Source: a virus
IMG/VR virus record: IMGVR_UViG_3300021131_000068
Span: 1-20,112 of that record
DNA: 20,112 nt
Strand: one strand, 5' to 3'
Below the pieces are notes generated by a model. It was not told the origin of the DNA. It did no database searches and was given only the letters and a program-made list of their open reading frames with translations. Positions 14,251 to 20,112 of this stretch are shown in pieces (position 1 is the first letter of the stretch; the number at the start of each line of letters is the position of its first letter). The translations under genes and the position numbers were made by a program.

Positions 14251-15213
14251 CTATTTTTTGCGTCTTCCGTGAGGATGGTCAATCTTTGAACTGTTCCAGA
14301 TCTTGTCAAGATCCAAATGATCATAATCAGCGCCTTTGCGGCAATAGTTTTCAATCCATCTTATGAAGTCACAGCAAACATCCTCAACGTCATAAGGATT
14401 GCCTCCAGTGGCTTCACAGGCCATCATGGTGATGCGATCGAAGTCTGGTTTGTCAGCAAGATAGCTTAGACACTCCTTTGCATTGGTGCCATAGAAAAAC
14501 AAAGACTTTGGGTCAACAAGATCAGGATAGTGATCTGCGATGTCAGCTAGAAAAGCTGCATACTGAAACCAATAGACTCTGAGGTTGTTCTGCTTATTCC
14601 AATTTGCAAGGTCATCCATCCAACCTCTGAAAGTTTTTTGATGATATGGAAGTGACTTGATCAAACTTGGCAACATCTCACAAATGAAGTAGTCACCTCC
14701 TCGCTTATATCCATCAATAGGCTTAGGGAATGATGGAAACTGATAGCCAATTGACGTATACATAGGACCTTGATGCTCTTTGATCTTTTTGACCATGTCA
14801 TCAATGGTTCTGCAGTCATGAAGTTCAGGCAATACGGTGTTGTGATAACCTGATGGATTCTTTGCATAGTTGATTGCAGAACCTGTCAAGCGATGAACTG
14901 CAAACACGTAGAACCATGTTTCAGGTGACCAGTCTTGATGTCCAAACTTTTGACAGATAGGACGCCGAGTATCGTTCAGTTTGTGTGAGTACGGATGAGA
15001 TTCCTTTTCACCATGCATCAAGTCCCAAAGGATCTGTGAGAATCCTGCGTACTTTCTTTCAACCACGTCATAAAGATGCACGTGTTTCATAAGATCGTCA
15101 TCCACAGATGATTCTGCATGGGGTATGGTGCCAAGATTGCATTCTTCTTGTTGAGTTTTAGCCATATCGTAGTAACGTAAAAACTCATCAAAATAGATCG
15201 TAGGTTTTACCAT
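14251..15213 (-). CDS. Alpha-glutamyl/putrescinyl-thymine pyrophosphorylase-like DNA-modification protein
   Basis: This 320-residue helical protein contains ETWFYVFAVHRLTGSAINYA followed by KNPSGYHNTVLPEL. This segment resembles the 'HRLTGSG-N---GY-N' style core of the aGPT-PPlase families. These are helix-hairpin-helix, DNA-glycosylase-related proteins that replace the pyrophosphate on an activated hydroxymethyl base in phage DNA with an amino acid or amine. The C-terminal ACEATGGNPYDVEDVCCDFI helices fit such a fold. The start overlaps the stop of the PLP-like gene by 7 bases (ATGGTAA), tying it to the hypermodification operon. If the assignment is right, it acts on polymerised DNA and needs a base-kinase partner, which is not in this window. 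The call is from motif memory and context; a different all-helical DNA-binding family remains possible. Confidence 0.5.
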   Translation of the reverse strand: MVKPTIYFDEFLRYYDMAKTQQEECNLGTIPHAESSVDDDLMKHVHLYDVVERKYAGFSQILWDLMHGEKESHPYSHKLNDTRRPICQKFGHQDWSPETWFYVFAVHRLTGSAINYAKNPSGYHNTVLPELHDCRTIDDMVKKIKEHQGPMYTSIGYQFPSFPKPIDGYKRGGDYFICEMLPSLIKSLPYHQKTFRGWMDDLANWNKQNNLRVYWFQYAAFLADIADHYPDLVDPKSLFFYGTNAKECLSYLADKPDFDRITMMACEATGGNPYDVEDVCCDFIRWIENYCRKGADYDHLDLDKIWNSSKIDHPHGRRKK

Positions 15214-16088
15214 TGGAGTGGTCTCTCTAAGTCTGAATGGTCACCCCATTCACGTTGTGAATTGATATGACCAGGATATGGTTTCATGATGTTGGCATCA
15301 CACGACACATTGACAAACAATGCGCCAGGTTTATGCTCATCTCTAAACCGTTTCCATGCTTTAGCATCATAGTTAGATGTTGAAGGAAACGGAGGAAGAT
15401 CTTTAATAGGTCTTAAGAACGGAATTGAAGATGAGACAAGATCAGCTTTACCGATTTCACCAGGATGCATGTTCCTAGCTACAGCCACACCTTTGATTTC
15501 AGCGTAAGGCCATGCAATTTCAAATGCTCTGATTGCCGTTCCAGTTGACACACTCATCCATACCTGTGATGGATTCAATCGCATCCTCTGAGCGGTCAGG
15601 ATAAGACCTGCTGTGACCAAAGGACTTTTAGCTAAGCCAAATGGTAAGAACTTTGCACCATTTTGTTCTGCCCACTTTTCTGCATAGCTATTCAAGACCG
15701 GCATGGCTGCAATCTTGACAAACCGAAGCTCTACATTGGGATAGTTAAGAACTGACCTTTGATGTGGAGATGGGACTTTAGAAGCAGGACAAAAGAAAAC
15801 GCAACGTTTTCCATAAATCGAAGCTACTTTTGCAATGGCATCAGGGGCAGCTCCGGCTCTTGGAGCTACATAGACAACCGTATCTGCTCCAATAGATGCC
15901 ATCAAAGGTTCAGCGCCATACCCTTTAAGTGATGTCTGTGACAAATCACCTCTGAATATGGAGTAGTCATGGACATGTTTAACGATAGGATCTGCAAGTC
16001 TAGATTCAAAGCCATCTAGCATTTTGAGATAATCTTTAGCACTTAGAACGGCATCTCGGTTAGTTTGGTCTTTGGTGATCTCAAACAC
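15207..16088 (-). CDS. Fold-type-II PLP-dependent enzyme-like protein
   Basis: The preferred start is GTG at 16088. It has a GGAGG site 5 bases ahead and overlaps the upstream TGA; the frame continues to 16193 but would intrude on the SGNH-like gene. The 293-residue product fits the layout of the tryptophan-synthase-beta / ACC-deaminase superfamily. TSLKGYGA places Lys55 where the PLP lysine of the 'S-x-K-x-R-G-A' motif sits. VVYVAPRAGAAPDAIAKVAS followed by GKRCVFFCPAS parallels the 'SSGNHG--vA--A' strand-helix-strand. SVSTGTAIRAFEIA (residues 179-192) matches the Gly/Ser-rich phosphate loop. Known phage thymine-hypermodification pathways use a PLP enzyme to decarboxylate the attached amino acid, which would suit this neighbourhood. 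A phosphoribosyltransferase-like reading of APRAGAAPD is the main alternative. Confidence 0.5.
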   Translation of the reverse strand: MFEITKDQTNRDAVLSAKDYLKMLDGFESRLADPIVKHVHDYSIFRGDLSQTSLKGYGAEPLMASIGADTVVYVAPRAGAAPDAIAKVASIYGKRCVFFCPASKVPSPHQRSVLNYPNVELRFVKIAAMPVLNSYAEKWAEQNGAKFLPFGLAKSPLVTAGLILTAQRMRLNPSQVWMSVSTGTAIRAFEIAWPYAEIKGVAVARNMHPGEIGKADLVSSSIPFLRPIKDLPPFPSTSNYDAKAWKRFRDEHKPGALFVNVSCDANIMKPYPGHINSQREWGDHSDLERPLQW

Positions 16089-16935
16089 GCCAACCTCCAA
16101 CGCGTCTGTAATGAGTTGGTGCAATATGGACAGATGATCCAAGTTCCATATACTCATCAGCATAAGCTTTGCCATCCATGATGTAGCAAACATCAGGAAG
16201 TCGAACGTGAGTATAAGCTTTGAATAGAGAAGTCAAAGCTTGACGGTCTTGTCTTGATCCAAAGAAAGGTGTTCCTTTGTAATGGCCAGTTTTAGGAATT
16301 CTTCGTTCTTCATGTTCAATAGGAACAGGAGTTCCTAACTTGGCATCAGGATACCTTGATTGAAGTTCTTTGATCATCTCCATAGATGCTTCTCTTGGAT
16401 CAGGTTGACGCATCAGATGATGGCGGATGTCAATTGATCCTAAGACAATGAGATCAGCATCTTTAGGAATCTTGTTGTCTTTGAGTGCGCCATATAAAGT
16501 CTGACCATTGACTCGAATGATTCTAGACTTATAAGGTGCATAGGCCGTAGCATGACTATCGCCATACGTCAAATGCTTCAAAGGAAGTTCTTGCTGTGTA
16601 AGAGTAATAGCATTGGCAAGCTTTTCTTTAAGTCCTGGAATTTCAACTCCACGCTTTTTAAGCATGGCATCATAGTCAGGCATTGGAATGTCTAAAGAGT
16701 AAAGCTTATCAGGAGATGCAACAAGTTGCTTGAGATTGTCGATGATCTCACAAGTCACACCGCCAAATAGGTTAAGGGATCCACCAAAGTTAACGCCATG
16801 CTCAAGGTATAGATCTCCTGAATAGTTGCCTTCACGATGGATAGGCTGATCAATAGATTCTGACCAATGCAAAGCCCAACCTTTGACGTGCGACTTGTTG
16901 GATTTAGGAATAGGGGTAAAAGGATTTATTATCAT
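16081..16935 (-). CDS. SGNH/GDSL-hydrolase-like protein in the modification operon
   Basis: The start is taken as ATG 16935; a TTG at 16950 directly after the upstream stop is possible. The 284-residue product has ordered blocks like an SGNH hydrolase: YGDSHATAY with Ser127 in a GDSH block, Gly144, LGSIDIRHH (166-169, in place of G-x-N-D), and SSVHIAPTHY with His270 in place of D-x-x-H. Two canonical positions differ (Ile for Asn, Ser for Asp), so activity may be altered or the fold distant. The N-terminal 60 residues carry a conserved-looking LEHGVNFGGSLNLFGGV segment of unknown role. Some SGNH proteins move acyl groups. Within this operon it might add or remove a group on a modified base or its precursor; that is inference. 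The stop overlaps the PLP-like start. Confidence 0.45.
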   Translation of the reverse strand: MIINPFTPIPKSNKSHVKGWALHWSESIDQPIHREGNYSGDLYLEHGVNFGGSLNLFGGVTCEIIDNLKQLVASPDKLYSLDIPMPDYDAMLKKRGVEIPGLKEKLANAITLTQQELPLKHLTYGDSHATAYAPYKSRIIRVNGQTLYGALKDNKIPKDADLIVLGSIDIRHHLMRQPDPREASMEMIKELQSRYPDAKLGTPVPIEHEERRIPKTGHYKGTPFFGSRQDRQALTSLFKAYTHVRLPDVCYIMDGKAYADEYMELGSSVHIAPTHYRRVGGWRV

Positions 16936-16950
16936 TTGTAAATTGCTCAA

Positions 16951-17379
16951 TTAAAATTTTTGCCAAATCCGACCAGCAGAAACCCATAAGGATTCTGAAC
17001 CGTGAGGATATTCTTCTATAAAGATGATACGTTTGCAGCTTGTGTTAAGAAGAAGTTTGGTGCATGTAAAGCATGGACTTGCTGTCACATAAGCCGTATC
17101 AATAGACCAAACGTCATGACATTGAAGAAGCGCGTTTTGTTCAGCATGCAAAGCATTGCATCCATCTAAGTTTGTACCTGATGGAGCATCAGAACCTTGG
17201 CAAGGATTGTCAAGGCAATGAGGAAGTCCTGGGGCATTGCCATTATAGCCTGTAGCAATGACATGACCTTTCTGATTTAGAAAGACTGCTCCAACCTGTC
17301 GCCTTCTACATGTTGCACGTTTTGCAGTTAAAAGCGCAAGACCTAATGCCCATTCGTCTTTGCTCATCCTATCAGGCAT
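16951..17379 (-). CDS. dCMP deaminase
   Basis: This 142-residue protein has the zinc-dependent cytidine/deoxycytidylate deaminase signature: HAE at residues 78-80 (His zinc ligand, catalytic Glu) and PCFTC at 102-106 (two Cys ligands). Family features also include ATGYNGNAPGLPHC, the substrate-side loop of dCMP deaminases, and extra Cys/His residues (CLDNPCQGSD) suggesting a second zinc. It converts dCMP to dUMP, feeding thymidylate-type synthases. The ATG has an aggag site and overlaps the end of the synthase gene by 16 bases, so both products are probably made together. It could also act on 5-substituted dCMP, linking a dCMP-specific hydroxymethylase to a uracil-type modification. Family assignment is secure. 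Confidence 0.9.
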   Translation of the reverse strand: MPDRMSKDEWALGLALLTAKRATCRRRQVGAVFLNQKGHVIATGYNGNAPGLPHCLDNPCQGSDAPSGTNLDGCNALHAEQNALLQCHDVWSIDTAYVTASPCFTCTKLLLNTSCKRIIFIEEYPHGSESLWVSAGRIWQKF

Positions 17380-18116
17380 TGAATGTCTCCTGTTTGACGA
17401 ACAATGTCAAGCGATGCCATAAGATGAGTGAAAGAGTCAAACTCTTTGATCTTTGGAGATTTTGCAAGAGGCATCTCAAGGACTTCATGTGCAGCTTCAA
17501 AGTTATTCTCATAGACATGCATGGATGTTGCTGTCAAATGCAAAGATCCAAGCTTGTACTTCTTATCCAACCACAAACGAACAGCGTTAGTGATCATCGA
17601 GAAGTTGAACACGTCGTAAGGACGTCCAAGCCATAAGTCATTAGATCTCATGGTTGTATGACAATGGATAGCATCATTTCTGATGAAGAACGTCATTGCA
17701 ATCGTGCAAGGATAATCCTTAGTTTCAGGAGGATTTTCTCTCCAAATGGTCAATGTCGCTTGCCGTGTATTTGGATCTCTATTGAGCTTTTCAATGACGT
17801 ATTTAAGTTGACCTATGACTTTAGGGCCATAAGCTCCAAAGAATGTTTCTCCGTCATCAGAAAAGTTTTTGATAATCTGCATGTAAGGTGCAATGCCATC
17901 TACGCGGTTGTCACCTGACAAGATCCAATAACACTCCGCAGCCATGAACTTGTAATTGATAGCTCTAATTGGATTGACAAGGATCGGGTAGTTCATGTCA
18001 ATCTTAGAAGTTTCAGCCACAAGTTCTAAAGTATTTTTGCTTCTAGGTGAGATGCGTTGACCGAAATGCAACACATCTTTAAGGTTAAAACACCATTCCT
18101 GATCAATTGTGTTCAT
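17364..18116 (-). CDS. Thymidylate synthase family protein, probable dCMP (hydroxy)methylase
   Basis: From ATG 18116 (a TTG lies one codon upstream) the product is 250 residues. Family landmarks are in order: ECYWILSGDN (Glu61, Trp64), a YGPKVIGQL segment, DPNTRQATLTIW, the catalytic Cys137 in DYPCTIAM, then MRSNDLWLGRPYDVFNF and TATSMHVYEN (His200, Tyr202). The position of the dUMP-selecting Asn in thymidylate synthases (the 'P-F-N-I-A' Asn, E. coli Asn177) is Asp168 here. T4 dCMP hydroxymethylase has Asp at this site too, within a similar M-R-S-N-D context. Asp there is the accepted dCMP-specificity change. The C-terminus lacks the usual 'HP-I-M--AV' end of thymidylate synthases. So a dCMP hydroxymethylase or methylase is more likely than a true thymidylate synthase, though a dUMP hydroxymethylase cannot be excluded. 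The stop lies within the deaminase start region. Confidence 0.8.
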   Translation of the reverse strand: MNTIDQEWCFNLKDVLHFGQRISPRSKNTLELVAETSKIDMNYPILVNPIRAINYKFMAAECYWILSGDNRVDGIAPYMQIIKNFSDDGETFFGAYGPKVIGQLKYVIEKLNRDPNTRQATLTIWRENPPETKDYPCTIAMTFFIRNDAIHCHTTMRSNDLWLGRPYDVFNFSMITNAVRLWLDKKYKLGSLHLTATSMHVYENNFEAAHEVLEMPLAKSPKIKEFDSFTHLMASLDIVRQTGDIQCLIG

Positions 18117-18366
18117 CAATATGTCTCACTACTAGTTGAGCATAACCTGCAATGTCAACCCAAGAATCTGCATAATCGGCATCTCCATTGACAATCCTTG
18201 CAAGCTTATGGACGATCATGTGCATGGCTTCTTTGTGATAATACTTAAGAGCTATGGCATTGTCACCAGCCATAAGGACATCAAGACAATCTTGAACAGT
18301 ACGGGCATTGCCATCGAATGTGCCATAACGATTGCCACGTTCATCGAGGACTTTATCAATACTCAT
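18103..18366 (-). CDS. DUF6378-like phage protein
   Basis: From ATG 18366 (ggag site 6 bases ahead; the TTG at 18378 is less likely) the product is 87 residues. The C-terminal half HKLARIVNGDADYADSWVDI followed by AGYAQLV is the recognisable signature of a small all-helical family often listed as DUF6378. It is common beside phage nucleotide-metabolism genes and has the look of MazG-type helical proteins. The N-terminus carries ERGNRYGTFDGNA. It overlaps the MazG-like gene upstream and the synthase gene downstream. A role in nucleotide-pool control is plausible from context only. Confidence 0.65.
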   Translation of the reverse strand: MSIDKVLDERGNRYGTFDGNARTVQDCLDVLMAGDNAIALKYYHKEAMHMIVHKLARIVNGDADYADSWVDIAGYAQLVVRHIDEHN

Positions 18367-18733
18367 ATCCAGCTCCAATTAAAATCTTACGAGTCTTAGG
18401 ACCTTCCCAACCTTCAGGCTTAACTAAGTCTTCAGCATGACCACGCTTAGTCATTCCACGTTCTTTAGCCATGTTAGCACGATGAACGTCATCCCAAAGT
18501 TCATACCAAGGAATTCCCATCATTGCGGCAGTACCTAGTGCAAAATAGACAAGATCGATGAGAGCATCTGCTTGATGATCAATAGACTGACAGTCAATTC
18601 CATCAGCAAATTCGTCAAGTTCTTCTTGCATACAAACAAGGCGCTCATTCAGCTTTTTCTTTTCTAAAAGAGTTGGTTTGTCTGCAACTGCAAAACCAAA
18701 CTTCTTATGCATTTCAATGACGTCGTTAATCAT
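18356..18733 (-). CDS. MazG/PRA-PH-like nucleotide pyrophosphohydrolase
   Basis: This 125-residue protein has the all-alpha NTP pyrophosphatase core: CMQEELDEF (Glu37, Glu38, Glu41), then DALIDLVYFALGTA (Asp56, Asp60) forming the E-E-x-x-E ... D/E-x-x-x-D metal site. A DVHRANMAKERGM segment and a C-terminal KPEGWEGPKT follow, typical of phage members. These enzymes hydrolyse nucleoside triphosphates to monophosphates and pyrophosphate. In a base-modification operon such an enzyme can remove the unmodified competitor dNTP and supply dCMP to the neighbouring synthase and deaminase, as T4 dCTPase does. The ATG overlaps the stop of the small HTH gene. Substrate is not predictable from sequence. 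Confidence 0.7.
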   Translation of the reverse strand: MINDVIEMHKKFGFAVADKPTLLEKKKLNERLVCMQEELDEFADGIDCQSIDHQADALIDLVYFALGTAAMMGIPWYELWDDVHRANMAKERGMTKRGHAEDLVKPEGWEGPKTRKILIGAGYEY

Positions 18734-18905
18734 TCGCGTTTACCATGTATTTAAGGAGTTGAAAATCTTTGTCAGTAATGTGCCTTTCAGAGTTGCACTT
18801 CCAAATTTTTACCGTCATCAATGACACAGACAGCATCTTTGCTACCTGATGATCAGACAAATTGTGATCATGCATGAACTTCCATAGTTCATTCCGTCGT
18901 TTCAT
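18726..18905 (-). CDS. Small HTH (Cro/XRE-like) DNA-binding protein
   Basis: A 59-residue frame starting at ATG 18905 with a ggtgg site 6 bases ahead. It is below usual length filters but fills the gap between helicase and pyrophosphohydrolase genes exactly, overlapping the latter start by 8 bases. The core DHQVAKMLSVSLMTVKIWK reads as a helix-turn-helix with the pattern of Cro/XRE-type domains, followed by a helix ITDKDFQLLKYM. The inverted repeat at 18922-18933 lies 17 bases ahead of the start, so autoregulation is plausible. It is the first gene of the modification operon in the window. Confidence 0.6.
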   Translation of the reverse strand: MKRRNELWKFMHDHNLSDHQVAKMLSVSLMTVKIWKCNSERHITDKDFQLLKYMVNAND

Positions 18906-18921
18906 AGTCTACCACCAATTA

Positions 18922-18933
18922 TTACAAATGTAA
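18922..18933. promoter_or_regulatory. Second candidate operator, inverted repeat TTACA-N2-TGTAA
   Basis: A perfect 5-bp inverted repeat (ttacaaatgtaa on the plus strand) with the same arms and spacing as at 14238-14249. It sits between the helicase stop and the HTH gene start. On the minus strand TTTACA overlaps it as a possible -35, but the matching -10 (TAGACT) would abut the start codon, so a functional promoter here is uncertain. Confidence 0.4.
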
Positions 18934-18936
18934 AAT

Positions 18937-20112
18937 TTATTTGAGTTCATCAAGCAATGCCGTTTGAACTGTTGCTTTGCCTTCTAAGACTTTCATGACT
19001 TTGAAGTCAATTGTGTCTTTTGCAAGAAGATGATAAAGATGAACGGGTCTGTCAAAACCAGCTTGAGCTTGTCTGACAGGTCCGATTCGTTCTATAACTT
19101 GCTGATAAAGTTCTAGATTCCAATTGACGTCATAGAACACCATGACGTGACCTCCTTCTGCAAGATTAAGCCCATGACCTGCAGATTGAGGATGGATGAA
19201 TAGAAGTGGAATCTTGCCTTGATTCCAGTCATCGATGTTATCTCCTAACACATGTCCTTGAGCATATCTTGATGTGAGTTTGGTCAAAGACTCTTTGAAC
19301 CAATAAACCACGATGACAGGCCGATGTGCCCATTCCTCTAAGATGTCATCTAAAGCTTCAAGTTTTGAAGCATGAACATCTATTGGAATTTTGTTTTCAT
19401 CATAGACAAAACCCGCTGTCATTTGAAGGCATTTGTTAGATGCTGCTGCAACCGTGACAGCCGTAATTTCTGTGTTTTTGATGACTGAAGTCATCTCTTT
19501 TTCAAGCTCTTTGTACTTCTTAAAAGCCATTGGAGGAAGATCAACTTCGATGATAGATGAAACCGGTTTTGCAACATCGATGTAGTCTTTGACATCGATC
19601 GTTAAGGTAATATCTTTTATCTTAGATGTAGCAAGTTCAAATGCATTCTTATAAGGGGTTAGTTTTGTATAACCACCAGGCATTAGAGCTGATGAAAAGA
19701 AGCGCGATGTGAAAGCTTGCCAAGTCTTGCCTAAACGTTCACCTTTGTCAAGGAAGAACAATTGCCCATAAAGATCGATGATGCCTTGAGGAGCAGGAGT
19801 CCCTGTCAATTCAATGAATCTTGTTGCGTTATCAAATTGCTTAAGGGCTTGGGTCGATTTAGTCCCACCTCTAAGACGGAAACCTCTAAGCTTTGACGAT
19901 TCATCAACAATGATTGTCTTAAACTTTGAACCGAGCAAAGTATTATTCAACCATGCAAGATTTTCAAAGTTGATGGTATAAATTTGGGCCTTGGATAGAA
20001 GAGCATCACGGCGTTGTTCAGGCGTTCCTTTGATTGTTTGAATGGCGAAATACGGAGTCCATTTCTGAACTTCAGCTGGCCATACGTGCTTAGCAACTCG
20101 AAGTGGAGCAAC
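18937..20112 (-). CDS. SF2 (SNF2-type) helicase, C-terminal part
   Basis: The frame is open to the window edge (20112), giving the last 391 residues; the N-terminal ATP-binding motif I lies outside. Visible motifs in order are APLRVAKHVWPAEVQKW (motif Ia), TIIVDESSKLRG (motif II, Asp-Glu), ELTGTPAPQG (motif III), VIVVYWFKESLTKL (second-domain start), HPQSAGHGLNLAEGG (motif V), and QVIERIGPVRQAQAG (motif VI). The last motif is a phage variant of 'Q--GR--R-GQ' lacking the first Arg. These proteins translocate on DNA and often serve in phage replication or recombination. The frame does not start at TTG 19950, because the residues upstream are also helicase-like. It ends 31 bases before the HTH gene and is probably the head of the same transcript. 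Confidence 0.85.
   Translation of the reverse strand, partial: VAPLRVAKHVWPAEVQKWTPYFAIQTIKGTPEQRRDALLSKAQIYTINFENLAWLNNTLLGSKFKTIIVDESSKLRGFRLRGGTKSTQALKQFDNATRFIELTGTPAPQGIIDLYGQLFFLDKGERLGKTWQAFTSRFFSSALMPGGYTKLTPYKNAFELATSKIKDITLTIDVKDYIDVAKPVSSIIEVDLPPMAFKKYKELEKEMTSVIKNTEITAVTVAAASNKCLQMTAGFVYDENKIPIDVHASKLEALDDILEEWAHRPVIVVYWFKESLTKLTSRYAQGHVLGDNIDDWNQGKIPLLFIHPQSAGHGLNLAEGGHVMVFYDVNWNLELYQQVIERIGPVRQAQAGFDRPVHLYHLLAKDTIDFKVMKVLEGKATVQTALLDELK

Noticed and set aside
16930-16941. Third imperfect copy of the inverted repeat (tatcatttgtaa)
   Set aside because: It matches 10 of 12 positions, but the arms no longer pair fully and it overlaps the probable start codon of the SGNH-like gene, so it is probably chance in AT-rich sequence.
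18906-18934. Promoter TTTACA-17-TAGACT ahead of the HTH gene
   Set aside because: The -10 match is poor and abuts the ATG, so a transcript from it would lack the ribosome binding site and start codon.
1-20112. Integrase, tRNA, CRISPR array, insertion sequence, toxin-antitoxin or retroelement
   Set aside because: I looked on both strands and found no signature motifs, cloverleaf, regularly spaced repeats or terminal inverted repeats supporting any of these.

Overview
The window is part of a tailed-phage genome with a podovirus-type (P22-like) virion module. The plus-strand left half carries homologues of the P22 tail-accessory proteins gp4 and gp10, a beta-helix tailspike, three consecutive candidate DNA-ejection proteins, a second receptor-binding fibre and a lysis cassette. 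The minus-strand right half carries nucleotide-metabolism and DNA-modification genes and a helicase. No integrase, recognisable repressor system, tRNA, CRISPR array or insertion sequence is visible. Several protein styles (short beta modules in structural proteins, Thr/Ser/Gly-rich fibre repeats) are common in phages from aquatic metagenomes, so an aquatic proteobacterial host is plausible. That is only an inference; the sequence does not identify the host.

Layout. 1-345: end of a small structural-type protein. 358-5263: gp4-like connector, gp10-like tail protein and pectate-lyase-fold tailspike. 5276-5865: a small basic protein and a cupin-like protein. 5862-9747: three ejection-type proteins. 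9752-10951: tail fibre with a gp53-like C-terminal domain. 10953-12049: M15 peptidase endolysin, a small helical protein, a holin and a second small membrane protein. The strands converge at about 12050. 12057-14193 (minus): an operon of about ten very small, mostly overlapping genes behind a good sigma70-type promoter at 14222-14250. 14251-18905 (minus): a tightly overlapping operon in the order small HTH protein, MazG-like pyrophosphohydrolase, DUF6378-like protein, thymidylate synthase/hydroxymethylase homologue, dCMP deaminase, SGNH-hydrolase-like protein, fold-type-II PLP-enzyme-like protein and an alpha-glutamyl/putrescinyl-thymine-pyrophosphorylase-like protein. 18937-20112 (minus): C-terminal part of an SF2 (SNF2-type) helicase running off the window.

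The most interesting part is 14251-18116. It has the gene content expected of a DNA base hypermodification pathway: make a hydroxymethyl-pyrimidine nucleotide, gate the nucleotide pool, then attach and trim an amino-acid-derived group on the polymerised base. The combination differs from the well-known 5-hmdU phages. The synthase homologue has Asp where dUMP enzymes have Asn, which suggests dCMP specificity. The operon also contains an SGNH-like protein and a PLP-type protein, while the 5-hmdU DNA kinase of known pathways is not in this window. A 12-bp inverted repeat (TTACA-N2-TGTAA) lies at both ends of the operon. One copy overlaps the -35 box of the downstream promoter; the other lies just upstream of the HTH gene. 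Together they suggest a dedicated regulator and operator.
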